Shown here in pieces: positions 12,333 through 25,620 of a stretch of 64,000 bases of DNA (the first letter of the stretch is position 1; each line of letters begins with the position of its first letter). Made by a program: the position numbers and the translations under genes. The DNA lies in the NCBI GenBank assembly GCA_030068075.1, contig CM057826.1:69413312-69477311 (forward strand), in the 5' to 3' direction. The notes beneath the pieces were generated by a model that saw only the letters and a list, made by a program, of their open reading frames with translations, ran no database searches and was not told the origin of the DNA. Origin of the DNA: Paguma larvata. Taxonomy: Eukaryota; Chordata; Mammalia; Carnivora; Viverridae.

Positions 12333-15300
12333 AACTTCTTATCTTGCCTTCAAAGTAGTGACACTATCATTCTTCTATTAATTTCATACCTGTTCTTACT
12401 TTCTATCCCTTTCCTGGAACACATGCAGATATAATAATATTTGATGCCATACATATCTGCCAAATGAATGATGTAATAAATGGATTTGTATAATTTAACT
12501 GTGTTAATTTTTGCAGGATTTTTTGGTATAACAGTCTTTATGGTGTTTGAAACCATCTTGGACAGCCATACTTCAGAAACTTATAATCTACAGTATGCAG
12601 GATTCTGTAGTAGTGCATTCAGAGTTTACACATATTTTCATTGCTCTCGAAACTTTTTGTATTTATGGTCTTTATGTTTATTTTTTAAAAACACCACTTC
12701 ATTTCGATAACTTTTGCTTTGTTCTTTTTTAACGATGACAGTATTCGAACATATTAAAGTAGGGAAAAGAGTATAAAGAACCTTACTGTACCCATCATCC
12801 ACCATCAACATCAAGTTATCTACATATACTTAAATTCTCTTACTTCCTTTCCCTATACAGTATTATATGAAAGACTATACAAGGGAATATGTTACCTTCC
12901 CTGTAATAACTTAATCTGATTTTAAATGACAATAAGGTTAATCACTCAAATTTCAAAATGATCTTTCTGTGAAAATCGATAGTACCTTAAATAACTCACT
13001 TTTATCTAGGAAATATACTGTTCCTGGAACTATGTGACCATAAGGAAGAAATAAAAATCAAGACACCTGGAAAATTTTGAGAGAAAGATGGCTCATGATC
13101 ATAAAATGTGCAATTAGATGAGAAGTAGAGATGGGATTTGTGGACTAAGCAAATAGGAATTCAATTTAGGTTTGATTTTGGGATTAATCGGGCCCATATG
13201 ACATTAATGTCTTTAGATAAAAATTCATAAGGAATTAGTAATTTGATAAACACTAGTGTTCCCTTATATAAATTTGGGGAAATCTTCAGCAATTCATCAA
13301 TGGGTAATTGAGAAAGAAAATTAAAATTTTATTACATAGGAAAATTAAAGCAGAACAACTTTCCGGAACTATTCTAGAGAAAAACAAAGAATTTAAAAGA
13401 TAATAGTTCATTTATATAATTACCTTAGACAAAGACAACTAGATAAACTAGAAATAGTTAAACCTATAAAATATGTAGTTTGAATATTAGGCCAATGTGA
13501 GAACAGTTTAAAAAATAGCAATTTTGTAAAATCTCTTGGAAACTATTGGAAAATAATCATTCTCAATCTTTTCTGAGATACTCTAGTGGTTCATTTGTTC
13601 CTTTTATATTTGCTTTGACACAGCGCTGCCTGGGCAGCTTTGGAAACTTTCACTATAGCCAGTGATGCTCAAATATAATGCTCAAGTGGAGGTTGGCTCC
13701 ATAAGTCTGGGGCTCTGTAAAGTAAAATTTCCTTCAAGGGATATATGTAGTGGATATTCAAAATTCAGTATCATGGTATAAAGGTGGTGTTATAATGCAG
13801 ACTTTGAAGAAAGTAAAAACAAGACCTAATCAAGAGAAATGTTTCAGTGTATAAGAACATAGGTAACAATATATCTAATTATTGTAGTATAGTTTTACAT
13901 ACTTACATGTTACCAAATGATAGAAATCTGGATTTTCAGCACAGTGATAATGTAGAGAGGTATTTGTATATGATGCAGCTGTATCATGAACTGCCTGCTA
14001 TCCAAATATTCTCAATTCTAGTGTTTAAAGTGTCTAAAATATATTCTCAATAAAATGATCCATGAATATATTCTGGTTTTTAGGAAAGTGAATCATGCTG
14101 TTACCAAGCTTTCTTTCCAAAAGGAATTATGGAAAATGCTCTGCAATTTTGAAACAACCAGTGTCCTAAAGTTCATTGATTTCTGTAAGATTTTGCATAG
14201 CCATCCCTCCCCCCTTTAATTAGGTTTATTCAGGGAAGGTATAATCTCTTTCAATGGAATCTTCTTTTGAGGATTGTAAGGGAAATCCATGGAGGAAATT
14301 AAATGCTGATTTAATGATAGGACTCCTTCGAGACAGTGATATCTTTTTCTTTCCTCAGCTATCATGTTATTTCAGACATTGCTGGTAGAGCTTTGTGGAA
14401 ATTAATGTGCAACTGAATACAATAGTAAACTTTTTATGAAAAAGTTAATCCTGCCTTCATTATGCCATCTTTTGGCCCATACTAAAATTTAGAGACTTAT
14501 CTAACCTGTAATCCTAATTAAGGAAAGGTGAGGTTTTTAATAAAAATAATAATAGTTATTTAATTATTCCAAATTCTAATCCATATATAATACATAGAGT
14601 ATATAACCAATTTACATATTGTATATACAATATATATGTATAAATTGCAATGTATGTGTGCATACACGTATATACTTTATACAGTATATAGAGCACCTAC
14701 CCTCGTGAGTAGAATGGATTAGAATTGGCACTAAATAAATGATACACACACACACACACACGTACACCCATACTGATATATTTATAATAATACTTTAAAA
14801 CTATTATTATCCTTATTTTCCAGATGCAAACATAAAGCTTAGGAAATCCTGTAACTTTCTCAATATCACGTCCCATTTAAGTGGTAGATAGATATTAATA
14901 AAATCCTACTTTGCTTGGCTCATTGCCCAAACTTCCTCCCCTCAGTGGTATAATCAAGATTGGGCTAATCCTTAGGACAGAGGAAATTTATAGGTTTAAA
15001 CGGTGTCTATCATTTTTCTATTTTTTTAAGGAATGAGAAGAGCCTGCAGTTGTAGGCAAAGGATCTATCATCTTGCTATAACAGAGCGGAATATACCAGT
15101 TTGCCCGGGCATAGAGAAAACACAGAAACAGAAAACAGAAAACAAATGCGTACAAAAGATTAGTATTAGCAGTAACAGGATCCTTAGGGACTAATAATAG
15201 GATAAACTGATTTTCTTCCTTCATGCATTAGAACCAAAAGAAAAATGGATTATTTGATCAGATTATTTGATGTGATGAATCTTTTGCTGTATGGAAAGTA

Positions 15301-15640
15301 CAAATCCAGTTAGAACTTCAGCTCTCATCCAGTGTTGACAGTCTGCTGAAGAGCACCAGTATTACCATGTTGTTAAAGTAGCTAAATCTTTTCAAGCAGA
15401 TAGTTTTCTAGACTCTTCCTTTAGGCCTGTGAGGAGGATTCTGCCTCAGGCCAGCCCTGAACATCCTTTTCTGAACCAATAATGGAAGGATGAGTGACTA
15501 TATGGCAGGAGCAGCGCTCCCCTGGAACTTTTGCAACCTATCATTCATGTTTTCTGATTAATCTATGTCCGTGCACAATAGTGGTTATGTGATTTTCAGC
15601 GCAGATCACTTTGGTTCAGAAGAAATAGGTAGTTAAAAAA
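12333..15640. other. Unique AT-rich DNA, no gene seen
   Basis: Long stretch without a confidently named element. 13620-13700 weakly resembles a hAT-type fossil. 14575-14765 is TA-rich and ends in a (CA)n tract. Short ORFs (12480-12732, 15018-15224) are isolated and lack domains. Confidence 0.5.
14743..14762. repeat. (CA)n microsatellite
   Basis: About ten CA units, preceded by TA-rich sequence from about 14580. Confidence 0.85.
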
Positions 15641-15651
15641 ATGAAAGGAAA

Positions 15652-15853
15652 GGGGTGCCTTTGTGACCCAGTTGGTAAGCATCTGACTTTGGCTCAGGTT
15701 ATGATCTTGTGGTTCGTGAGTTCGAGCCCCATGTCGGGCTCTGTGCTGAAAGGTCGGAGCCTGGAGCCTGCTTTGGATTCTGTGTCTCCCTCTCTCTTTG
15801 CCCCTCCCCTGCTTGCGCTCTGTTTCTCTCTCAAAAATAAACATTAAAAAAAT
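15652..15853 (+). mobile_element. SINEC_Fc-like SINE
   Basis: Head 'ggggtgcctttgtgaccca', B-box 'gagttcgagccccatgtcgg', 'ctggagcctgctttgga', CT-rich body and 'caaaaataaacattaaaaa' tail. Flanks atgaaaggaaa (15641-15651) and atgaaagaaaa (15854-15864) form a likely target-site duplication with one mismatch. Confidence 0.94.
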
Positions 15854-16200
15854 ATGAAAGAAAATATTTAACTTATGATTAGATGAAAGGTTATCTGAAC
15901 ACAAAAGCAATGGAAGAAATTTCAAAGATAAAGTTCAGTTGTTTTTACAACCTGTGTAACCTGTGTATACAGATTGTACATAAAAAATTAGTGGCCATTG
16001 GAAAATATTCCAAAACAAAAATAACAGGAAAAGTATTAACATATAAATTTCATAGATTTAAATATAAAAGTAATTGATCCTCAAGTAAAAGAAAACTAGA
16101 AAAATATGACCATTTACTGAAAAACCCAAATTAACAAGAAATACAATTTTCTGTAGTATAACTTTGCAATTAATCAACAAAATAAAAATTACTACAACAG

Positions 16201-16403
16201 GTGGCCCCTAGGTGGTTCAGTTAGTTAAGCCTTCAACTCTTGATACCAGCTCAGCTCAGGTCACGATCTCATGGTTTATGAGTTCAAGCCCCATATTGGA
16301 CTCAGTGCTGACACCATGGAGCCTGCTTGGGATTTTCTCTCTCCTTCTTTCTCTACCCCTAACCTACTTGTGCTCTCTCTCAAAATAAGTAGCCTTATAA
16401 AAG
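16201..16403 (+). mobile_element. Carnivore tRNA-Lys SINE, older subtype, with target-site duplication
   Basis: Head 'gtggcccctaggtggttcag', then 'caactcttgataccagctc', a B-box region 'gagttcaagcccc', a CT-rich body and a short tail 'caaaataagtagcc'. The 'aactcttga' segment marks a carnivore SINE subtype different from the SINEC_Fc-like copies. The 12-bp repeat ttactacaacag flanks it exactly (16189-16200, 16404-16415). Confidence 0.92.
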
Positions 16404-16415
16404 TTACTACAACAG

Positions 16416-17985
16416 TATATAATTTTCAAGTAAGAATTTATTATAATTGATATCTGTGAAATTCTCAATTTGAAACATCTCTACTATTTTTCTCACAACT
16501 GCTGTAAGATACTCAACTGTCACTTGACAGTAACCCTGGAAAACGTTTATAGTTTTTAAGGAGGTTTTGTATATTTCTAATTGTTGAGGAATAGTTTTTA
16601 TACTGACTAATGCCGTACCACATAAATCATTATTTAAAATGTTACTGTCTTTAAGATCGATAGGTTGTACAAGTGAACTAAATGAAAAATGTCAACTCCT
16701 GGACAAAACCTGGTTCTCAATATCCTTTTCAAAATCAAGGTGCATTCTTAAGACTAATTGATAATCATATTAGTATTAACTATGATTAGAACATTTTCTT
16801 TGATTTTAATATCACATTGAAATTATGGTATACCAGATTTATTATGTATGTACATTCTGTTTTATCTTTTTTAGAAAGAAGTATATATACATTTAAACCT
16901 ATAAATTAAGTGAGAATAAGTTTGAAATATTCTGTCTTTAATTTTTTTAAGAACAGGTAGTGAAAACAGTTTTTGCTTTTAGGTTATTCTCAAGTAGTTT
17001 TTAAGAAAGAGGACCTTAAGAGGACCTTCTGCCTTATCTGCTCTACTGTTTTCCAGTGGAGTGTCACTGTACAAATGTGCTGTGTTAAAATTATAATTGC
17101 ATTTCTTTTCGCAGTAGAGGTGTGAATCATTCATATTTGAACCACAATGCATACACTTCTTAAAATCCCGTTTAAAAAAAATTATGCTTCTAAAAAGGTT
17201 GTTAATGGAAATATGCATCACTTTATAATTAACCAAACCTACAACAAATTAAAGTGCTGATTGTGAAGGCAAAATAACACTAATCTATAATTATAATCAA
17301 GAATAGCGGCAATTGGAAACCATAGCCAACTCAAGACAATTTTTATGAAATACAAGAGCCACAGGAGATTTCTTAGTAGAATCTAAAGCAAACTATAAAA
17401 AATACATTCATAATATATACTTTTAAAATTTATGTAGATCTCAATCACTTATTTAATAGTGTACTGGTTATTTGTACATAAAAACAAATCCACAGGGAGT
17501 TTTCTGCCATGTTTCCTATAAAAAAAGAAAAAAAGAAAAAAACAAACAACAACAACAACAACAAAGCCCACAAAGGACTTGAATGTTTACCTCAGTATCC
17601 CCCACTAAGAGAACTTGTTACTCTAGGCTGGCATTATGCCATAAAAATCACCACTCAAAGACAAAACCGACAAACCAAGTAATGAAACAAAAGAAGACCA
17701 CGTACTTCAGTACTGCTGTTGTCAGCATATCATGGCACGTTAAATTTAATTCCTATATATTGATATCATTAATTGAACATTTTTCTTCCTAGAGACGAAA
17801 ATGTGATACACTGATACGTATGTTTAGTAGATGACACTGACTTACAATTTTTAGTGGCAAAGTGTAGACATTTAGAGGATCCCATATGAACTTTTGCTAA
17901 TAAACATGCACTTCTGTAGGTAGAAGTTAATTGATTTAATGGTTAAATGGTCTGGATTGCTTATTAGATTCAAATGTGATTTCTT
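16416..17985. other. Unique AT-rich DNA
   Basis: No gene recognised. ORFs at 16979-17236 (-) and 17583-17792 (+) have no domain and no splice context. Confidence 0.5.
17519..17565. repeat. A-rich then (AAC)n simple repeat
   Basis: Runs of 'aaaaaaag' pass into 'caacaacaacaacaac'. Confidence 0.85.
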
Positions 17986-17989
17986 CCAA

Positions 17990-18150
17990 TTCCTAGTTGT
18001 TAACTTATGCCTCTAATTTCCATTTCCTCATCTTTGGGGAATAACAATAGGATCCATCTCCTGAAATTGCTGTGACGATGAAATGGGAAAACAAATGTGT
18101 ACTCTTTTACATCATATATGGCATACAGAGCAGACTCAGGCAATTTTTTC
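17990..18150 (+). mobile_element. MIR SINE fragment
   Basis: 'ccatttcctcatctttgggg', 'aataacaataggatccatct' and 'tgctgtgacgatgaaat' correspond in order to the MIR core and 3' part (tttcctcatctgtaaaatgg, gataataatag, ttgtgaggattaaat). Sense orientation, well decayed. Confidence 0.7.
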
Positions 18151-18854
18151 ATGATTTTCATTGTGTACGGCGCTGTTACCATTTTCTACCATTGCATGAG
18201 AAAAATTATAGAAAACTCTAAAGTTTACACTTTAAAATATTGACTGCATCTTCCTGTTTAATCCAAAATCTTTTTGTTTAAACATCATGACACATTAGAG
18301 AATTGATATATCTCAAAAAATTGGCTCAACTCTGCCTTTGTTTTGAATTAGAGTTCATAAAAAAGATGTTATCATGTTTCTTCAATGAGAAAGAGATGCT
18401 AATCATTCATAGAATTGTTAAATATTCCAAAAGCATTTCTAGTGGTTTTACTCAGTTTGTGAACAAGATTTAGAACACACACATGTCAGCCAGATATGTA
18501 TTCAGAGTATCACGTTTTGTTTTTTTTTTTTTTTCTCATTGACTCACATGCACATTACAGATACACATGTCCTTAATTTTCTTTGATAAAATCCTACATC
18601 AAGTCCAAGAAATAAAAGGAAGGAAATCTAATCCTATGATAATAATTTCTTCCCAAATTAGGTAATCTTGTGGAATGAATGAATTGATGTTTCCATTGTA
18701 AATTAAATGCTTAGAAATTTGTGCTTAGAATAGTGCCCTGTCCAGGCAATATATTAATTGGCATGTATTTCCCTGTAGGTCCATAAATAGCATTTTCTTT
18801 TTCAAATTCATGGTTAGCATTTAGTTTCGGGAAAACTTGGGATTTTGATGGTCT
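18151..18854. other. Unique DNA
   Basis: Nothing recognised beyond a T-run (about 18519-18534) and AT-rich sequence at the right edge. Confidence 0.5.
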
Positions 18855-19089
18855 TTTTATTTATTTTTTTATTTTATTTATTTATTTTTACTCTTTTTTA
18901 TTTTTCATTTTAGAGAGAGAGAGAGAGAACATGAGTGGGGGAGAGGAGGAGGAGATGGAGAGAGAGAGAATCTTAAACAGGCTCCCTGCTCAGCATGGAG
19001 CCTGATGTGGGGCTTGATCCCAGGCCCCTGGCATCATGACCTGAGCTGAAATCAAGAGTTGGATGCTCAACTGACTGAGCCACCTATAG
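18855..19089 (-). mobile_element. Carnivore SINE, older subtype, reverse orientation
   Basis: On +: T-rich tail, (GA)n tract, then 'gctccctgctcagcatggag', 'atgtggggcttgatcccagg', 'aatcaagagttggatgctca' and 'actgactgagccacc'. The 'aagagttgg' segment places it with the same older carnivore SINE subtype as the copy at 16201. No clear target-site duplication. Confidence 0.9.
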
Positions 19090-19439
19090 TTTCTCTCATG
19101 ATAGTTCTTTTCAAAAGGCGGGAACAATCATTGATAAAACCATTAGCACAATGCTTTATGTATAATAGATTTTCTATAAATCAAAGAAGGATTGGCTGAT
19201 TTGAATGGCTAAAAGAGGTATAAAAATTTATAAGATTATCCATGAGAAGATGCCACCTTTCTTTGGAAAGAGGTGAAAAAAATTTTTTTTACTATAGAGA
19301 CTATGTATTATTAAAATTTGTAATTAAAGGTTATTTGCACAAAAGTTTGCTTCGTTATTAGAATGGAAAGTAAGTTATTTAGTAGGTTTTATTTATATCC
19401 AACCTTTATGGGCTATTTGGTTTACTCATTACAAATTTA
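19090..19439. other. Unique AT-rich DNA
   Basis: Nothing recognised. Confidence 0.5.
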
Positions 19440-19955
19440 GCTTTATACAGCATTATCAACAATAGCCAAATTATAGAAAGAGCTGAAATGTCCATCAAAA
19501 GATGAGTGGATAAGGAAAATGCAGTGTGTATGTATGTATGTACACATACACAAATACATACTTGTGTACATAATGGACTATTACTCAGCCATCAAAAAGA
19601 ATGAAACCTTGCCATTTTCATTGAGGTGGATGGTGCTAGAGTGTATTATGCTAAGTGAAATAAGTCAGTCAGAGAAAGACAAATACCATATGACTTCACG
19701 CATATGTGGAATTTAAGAAACAAAATATGTGAACAGGGAGTAGTAGGGGGATAAAAAGGCAGGCAAACCGTAAGAGACTTTTAACTGTAGAGAACAAACT
19801 GAGTGCGCCTGGAGCGGGGGGCACTAAATGGGTGATGAGCATTAAGGAGGGCGCTTGTTGTGATGAGCACGGGGTGTTACATGTAAGAGACGAATCACTA
19901 AATTCTCCTGAAGCCAATATTACACTGTATGTCAACTAACTAGAATTTAATGAGA
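19440..19955 (+). mobile_element. Carnivore-type L1 3' end
   Basis: Sense L1 3' terminus: 'caacaatagccaaattatag', 'aatggactattactcagcca', 'attatgctaagtgaaataag', 'gtcagagaaagaca', 'atatgtggaatttaagaaac' and 'gggtgatgagcattaaggag', ending 'tgtatgtcaactaactagaa'. These 3' UTR blocks are typical of carnivore L1s. Less decayed than the L1 at 1-2130. It is 5'-truncated, and a short GTAT tract sits inside it (about 19527-19541). Confidence 0.88.
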
Positions 19956-20784
19956 ATTTAAAGCAACAATATCCCTAATTTATAAAGAGGTTTTGTAAAA
20001 AAAAAAGAAATAGACAAATCATATTTTTAAAAGGGCAAGAAACATGAATATGAATATGAATTGAAGAGAATATAAATTGCTAATGAGTATGTTAAAAGGT
20101 ATTTTGACTTATATAAATTAAAAAAAACTTAAGGAATGAAAAATATTAGCTATAAATTAACACAATCTTTGGAAATAATATAGAAAGTTAGAAACACAAT
20201 TATAAAGCAGAAGGTGGATTTTATACAATGACATAACCGTTTTCAAATTCCAGAAGTTTGAATTTGTTTCCTCATTTATGGATGGTAGAATTAACTTTAG
20301 TATGCATGATTTTGGTGGTCATTTATTCCATATGTTTCCAGATGATGGTCAAATGTACTGTTACAGGATTGACTGTAAAGGTATTACCTAAAACAATTTT
20401 TTAGCGACCCTCAATCATGGAGAATACTTAGTAACTCTGAAGTGGAATCTAGAAATCTGTATATTTTATTCTTACTTGGTTCTTCTAAAAAAAAAAAAAA
20501 CATAAACAGGTCAGCAGCTCTTTTTTCTTAAAATATCAGAAACCTAGAACCCTAAGACTTTAAGAAACTTGTTCAAGATCACAAAGCCTTGAAGAGCAGA
20601 ATCACAACTAGAAACAACTGATCTTCTGTTTCATCGTTTTACTCTACCATTCCAGTAATAGCATATTATTATTTCTCCCAAAGCTAATATTTATATTATG
20701 CTCCAATGCATGCATCTTTCTATATCTAAAGCAAGGAAATTACAAAGAAAAAAAAGTTCCTTCTTCCGTGTTTCTTTTTTTCCC
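19956..20784. other. Unique AT-rich DNA
   Basis: Nothing firmly recognised. 20545-20615 ('agaaacttgttcaagatcac') resembles the MIR/L2-like 'acttgcccaaggtcac' motif but is too short and decayed to name. Confidence 0.45.
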
Positions 20785-21780
20785 TAGCTATATTGAGATA
20801 GATTGACATATAATACAGTTTAAGGTATACAAGCTGATGGTTTGATGTATGCATCTATTTCAAAATGATTACCACCTTAAGTTTATGTAACATATTCATC
20901 ACCTCACAGAGTTACCATTTTGTGTGTGTGTGAGTAGATTTAAGATCTACTCTCTTAGCTTTCAGTTAAACAGTGCAGTATTGTTAACTATAGTCACCAT
21001 GCTGTGCATTAGATCCCTGGAACTTACTCATCTTATAACTGAAATTTTATACCCTTGACTTATGTCTCCCAATTTCCCCCAGTCCTCAGCCCCTAAAAAC
21101 TAATAATTTATTCTCCATTTCTATGAGTTTGGCATTTTTAGGGTTTCTGCATATGAGTGAAGTCATGTGGTCTAAGTCCTTCTCTATGTTATTTCACTTA
21201 GCATAATTAAGGTTCATCCATCCTATTACAGATTCCAGATTTCCTTTTTTTATGATTGAATAATATTGCTCTGTGGGTGTATGTGTTAACACATACGTAT
21301 ATATCAGTTTTCTTTATTCATCTGTCCATGGACACTTACTTGGGTTCTTTCCATGTGTTAACTATTGTGAATGGTGCCACAGTGAACATGGGGATGCAGG
21401 TATCTCTTTGAGATCCTGATTTTACTTCCTTTTAATATATATAACCAGAAGTGGGATTACTGATCATAGGCTATTTTCAGTTTTTATTTCTTGAGGAACC
21501 CCCTCACTGTTTCCCACAGTGGTTGCACCAATTTACATTCTCACCAACAGTACAGTTCCCTTTTCTCCACATCCTTGCCGGCATTTGTCATCTAGTGTCT
21601 TTTTCATAATAGCCTTTCTAAAAAGTTTGGCCTGGTATCTCATTGTGGTTTTAAGTTGCATCTCCTTGATAATTAGTGATTTAATGGTATACCTGTTGGC
21701 CATTTGTTTATTTTCATTGAAAAAAGTCTCTATTCAGTTTCTTTGCCCATTTTTATATCAGATTCTTGTGTGTTGTTTTG
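20785..21780 (-). mobile_element. Old L1 3' end, reverse orientation
   Basis: Reading on the minus strand gives the usual L1 ORF2 end and 3' UTR. On + the reverse blocks are recognisable: 'atattgagatagattgacat', 'gttaactatagtcaccatgc', 'gagtgaagtcatgtgg', 'tttcacttagcataat', 'ccacagtggttgcaccaatt', 'catccttgccggcatttgt' and 'tctttgcccatttt'. Stops occur in all frames. The mammal-wide 3' UTR suggests an L1MA/MB-age element. Confidence 0.88.
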
Positions 21781-21816
21781 TTTCTCTCTCTCTCCCTCTC
21801 TCTCCCTCTCTCTTTA
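21781..21816. repeat. (TC)n / (TCTCCC)n simple repeat
   Basis: Tandem 'tctctccc' units directly at the edge of the reverse L1. Confidence 0.85.
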
Positions 21817-22789
21817 CCATTTAGTTCTATGAATTCAACAAGGGAAGTTTCTTACTCTTCTCATATCTCTGGTGCTGAGGAGAAAGAATGTTAAATAAAT
21901 AAATACTAGAGATTCATGCTGAATTAAATTGCTATTTCAAAGATATTATTACAGAAAGAAAATGAGTTCAGTATTACTACAACATACACTTGAAGTTAGC
22001 TTGTCAGACTTTGATGGTCTGAGGGTGCCGAGGTATGGAGAATTAGTTGTAAACATGCTGTGTTTGAAAATCCCCAAGTAATTTGGACAAATCCCCACCA
22101 AACAAAACTTTATTTTCTTCTTGAAAATCATTGGTTTAAAACACATGGTTTATTTTGGAATCATGTCAAAAGAGGCAGTAGCCATAGAGTTTCCTAGACC
22201 CCTTTTCTTAATTTAATCAGTGCTAAAATATTTTATTTTGCTTTTTTTTCCAGAAAGTGAGTGCACCTCGAGTTTATCGATTCTATCCTAAGATGGTCAT
22301 GTGCATTTTTATGAAATTTTTAAGTATTTCTTTTCTAGATGCTGGACATATTTTACTTAGGTACCGTCTGTGTAGAAAATGTGTTCCTTTCGAGCAGAAA
22401 GTTCTAATACATTGAATGATCTTTGTCCAACTTTTTGTCTTCTGAGACCCCTTTCTCTTTTCATTGTATATACTCTTCCTTGGTAATATCTTCTATTCCC
22501 TCAGCCCATTTAAATTGATAAAATTTGTAGATGTAACTCTAGTTTAAATATCTGTTAAGGTTTAGATATATACTTTAGGCTGAATTTTATACAACTCAAC
22601 TTGGGTATCCCTGAGGTGATTTTAACTAGCCTGTTTAAACTCATCATCTTCCTTCTAAGAATGGTTTGCCTTTGAATTTTCTATTCCAGTCAATAGAACT
22701 ATCTTCCGTTCTGTTGATCAAAACAGAAACACAGTATTCCCTAGAAATGCTATATACAATTCCAATTATTTCCATTTAATAGCCATAAG
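21817..22789. other. Unique DNA
   Basis: No gene supported. 'gcttttttttccag' (about 22240-22253) looks like a splice acceptor, but no open frame with a matching donor follows convincingly. Confidence 0.5.
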
Positions 22790-23100
22790 TATGTCACTCT
22801 ATCTTTAAAGTTCTCCTTTGACCTAATGAAAAATTCAAACTCCAAAGCAGGGCCGGTAAGAACCTTTATGAATTTGATCTTGCTAATTCCTTCAATCTCT
22901 TCTGGATATCTGTACAAGTTTTTTCTTCTAACCAGAAATTTCCACCTTTCTTTACCTGCCAGATAATTTATACTCTTTTCGTAATTCCATGTAAACTTTA
23001 GCATTGGCATTAGCTCTCACTTCTTCCAGGCAGATTCCTCTGGGTGCAAGTGTCTGGATTAGGTCATTATTCAATACACTGAACATATTCTATTGTATTT
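22790..23100 (+). mobile_element. L2-like ancient LINE fragment
   Basis: 'aattcaaactccaaagcagg', then 'acctttatgaatttgatctt' and 'tttacctgcc', and finally 'tcacttcttccaggcagatt' follow the order of the mammalian L2 3' region (aagtccaaactcctta, catgatctggc, cctacct). Very decayed. Confidence 0.5.
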
Positions 23101-23937
23101 GGAAGTATATTGGTGAGGATCCTCATCCGTGTTGAAATATGGGACATTTCATAAAATAGTCTTACTTTAATTGTAATCCATGACCTGTTGCCAGTTCACA
23201 AGTTTACTAATCTGAGATGAAATAAGTAAAGAAATTGAAAGAGTTTAGAAACTCTTTTGGCAGTATGACAGCGTAATCTTATGTATGATGGATGTAATCA
23301 TAAAGAATTTGGCCACGTATTTCTATTTCACTTCGCTGGTAATACATTTTCACTGTGTCGTACAAAAAGTATCAGTTCTTGATAGTTTGGGAATCACTGC
23401 ATTTGAGGCAGGGACTTTGTGGCCTTGTATCTGTCAGTAGCACAGTTAATATTACCATAACCCACCGCAGAGCTTTACTCATAGTATTTACATTATGTTT
23501 ATTGATTTATTGAATGAATAAAAATTCCAATGAATGTATTATATATACATATTTATACATACATATAAAATATATTCAGACCTCCCTTAAATTTGGTAAC
23601 CAATGCTTAAACGAAGCAGATTTGTCAATAAATATTGTGACCCACACATTCATGAAAAAGCATCTTCTGTATTTGGAGCAGCGAGCAGCTTTCTTAGTTG
23701 CAAATATTACTTTCAATATACTCACTTTGAATAAAGTCAGATTTTAAAATACCTCTTTCCCCAGAAAAGTTATTATTTTTGATATATTTTATTTTCTAGT
23801 CTTTTGTCAAAAATTACTACAAACTCTTAAGAATTTTTAACACTTTAACTGATAGAAATTTACATACTGCCTTCAAGATGGGCAAAGAGTCCAGATAGGT
23901 TTTATAACTTCAGTGAGTCTTTTTCTTATAGACTTGT
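23101..23937. other. Unique AT-rich DNA left of the tandem duplication
   Basis: Nothing recognised. The ORF at 23514-23747 is isolated and without domain. Confidence 0.5.
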
Positions 23938-25620
23938 TTTCTCAAAAATCTCTTTTATTTTCTAAAAACTTTCCCCTCCTTCCATATTTACATTTTCCTT
24001 GTCTTACCCAGAACTTTAGAAAGGAGCTTGTTGAAAAGTACTTTCATAAATGAATGGAGTATGTTCTGTGAAGATGAACAGTTTACAATTCAGCTTTTGC
24101 TGTTAATGCTGTAGTAGATGATGTAATTATCCATTCAGATCCTGCTTAGGACCAAGGTGCTCATTTTCTTTGGTACTACGAGGGTTTTTAGCATAATTCA
24201 CAGCATATTCCCTTCCTAGGAATTGACTTTGCTGCTGATGGTTGTCTTACTTGAGGTTCTTCTCTTCCTGGAAGTTCCCTAATCCAATGACTAGTGATGT
24301 GGGGGGACAAATGACCACTACTATTGCTTCAGTTTGAAACACTTGCAAGTGTCTCCTAGTTCCTTTGCATCTCATGGATGGGCTGAGGTCTTTGTTATCA
24401 TTGTACTATGTTTCAATTTCTCCCTCTACTCAAACCTGTTTTTGCCTTCCCATACAGGAAGAGTTTCTGAGAGCACTCTCTAATAAAGTACATATGTACA
24501 TCTCAGATTCCATCTTCTAGGAGAAACCAACTTAAAAGAATGAATAAAACATGTTAGAGTGGGATCATATCTTATAGAGGCAGTCAAAAGACAAACCAAA
24601 CTAAGTTTAAAAATAGGGTAGAAGTCACACAGGAGAAGCTCATAGACCGGTGGTTCAAATCTATACCAAGCCTACTTGCAAAGTATTAAAATATAAATAG
24701 AACGTCTGTGAGTAAAAATACAACACTGCCTAACTGGAGCAGTGATTCTGAAACTTCATTAAATAAAAGCATTATGTTGAAAACTAACAAAAGATTCTGG
24801 TAAGAAGGTACACAGTAACAGGAACTTTTCCTGTCAACTGTAGCTGAAGTCCATTTGTGTGTCCCTAGTGTTGAAACAAAAGAAGAAATAGTGTTTAAAA
24901 AGTGAACTAAAAAGAAAGCAAGAACAAAATGGGGAAAATTTTTGTGTTAACTTTTTTCAATTGAATCATAAAAATTTTGCTTAGCAAAGTTTATTTTGGC
25001 CTACTATGTAAAAAACAAAAACAAAAACACACACAAAAAATCTTTCCCTTGAATAGGAATTAGAGTGATTTGTAAAAGTTTATCTCATATTGTAGAATTT
25101 TGAGTACAAACTCTGGACTATGTGAAAATCAGTTCTGGCATTTTAGAGTGAGAACAATTACTGTTTTTCCTTTCAAAGAGCATGTATGTTGGTAATGTGT
25201 GGCGTTTTGACCTCAGTGTTTTCTTAATCTACAATTTTCCCCTTGGTAATCTTAATCACTTCCATGCCTGTGGCTACTGCTTTAGCCTAATGACTTCTAA
25301 TTGCTTGCTTCCAAATCCAGATCTCCCATTGGGATGCCAGATAGAAATATATTTGGCTGCTCTACTTATATGATGTCTCATAGTCTTTCCAAGTTCATCA
25401 CATTCAAAAGCTTACTTTATTGATTCATCCAAATGTGACCACATCTTGTATTTTACATTCGAGATGATGTAATCTCCATCTACTCAACTGATCAGACTCT
25501 TCACCTGTTCCTTTTCTTCCTCATTAACTGCACACAATTGGGTGTTAAATTATTCCCGAAGACTTTATCTCCTAAATATCTTTGGATATAATCCTGCTTT
25601 CTTCCATTGCTGACACTGAC
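23938..25620. repeat. Tandem duplication, copy 1 (1683 bp)
   Basis: Direct repeat of the following segment. From 'ctcaaaaatctcttttattt' (23941) to 'cattgctgacactgac' (25620) it matches 25621-27304. I count five substitutions and one single-base indel, so about 99.6% identity. Differences: 24272 A against 25955 G; an extra G at 26061; 25397, 25400, 25401 and 25434 against 27081, 27084, 27085 and 27118. Content is non-coding unique DNA with L2-like text near its right end. A 63-codon ORF (25182-25373) is present in both copies but has no recognisable domain. Confidence 0.97.

Noticed and set aside
13600..13710. Possible hAT-type (MER5/MER20-like) fragment
   Set aside because: Only a few short words match ('gcctgggcagcttt'). 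Not enough to annotate without a database alignment.
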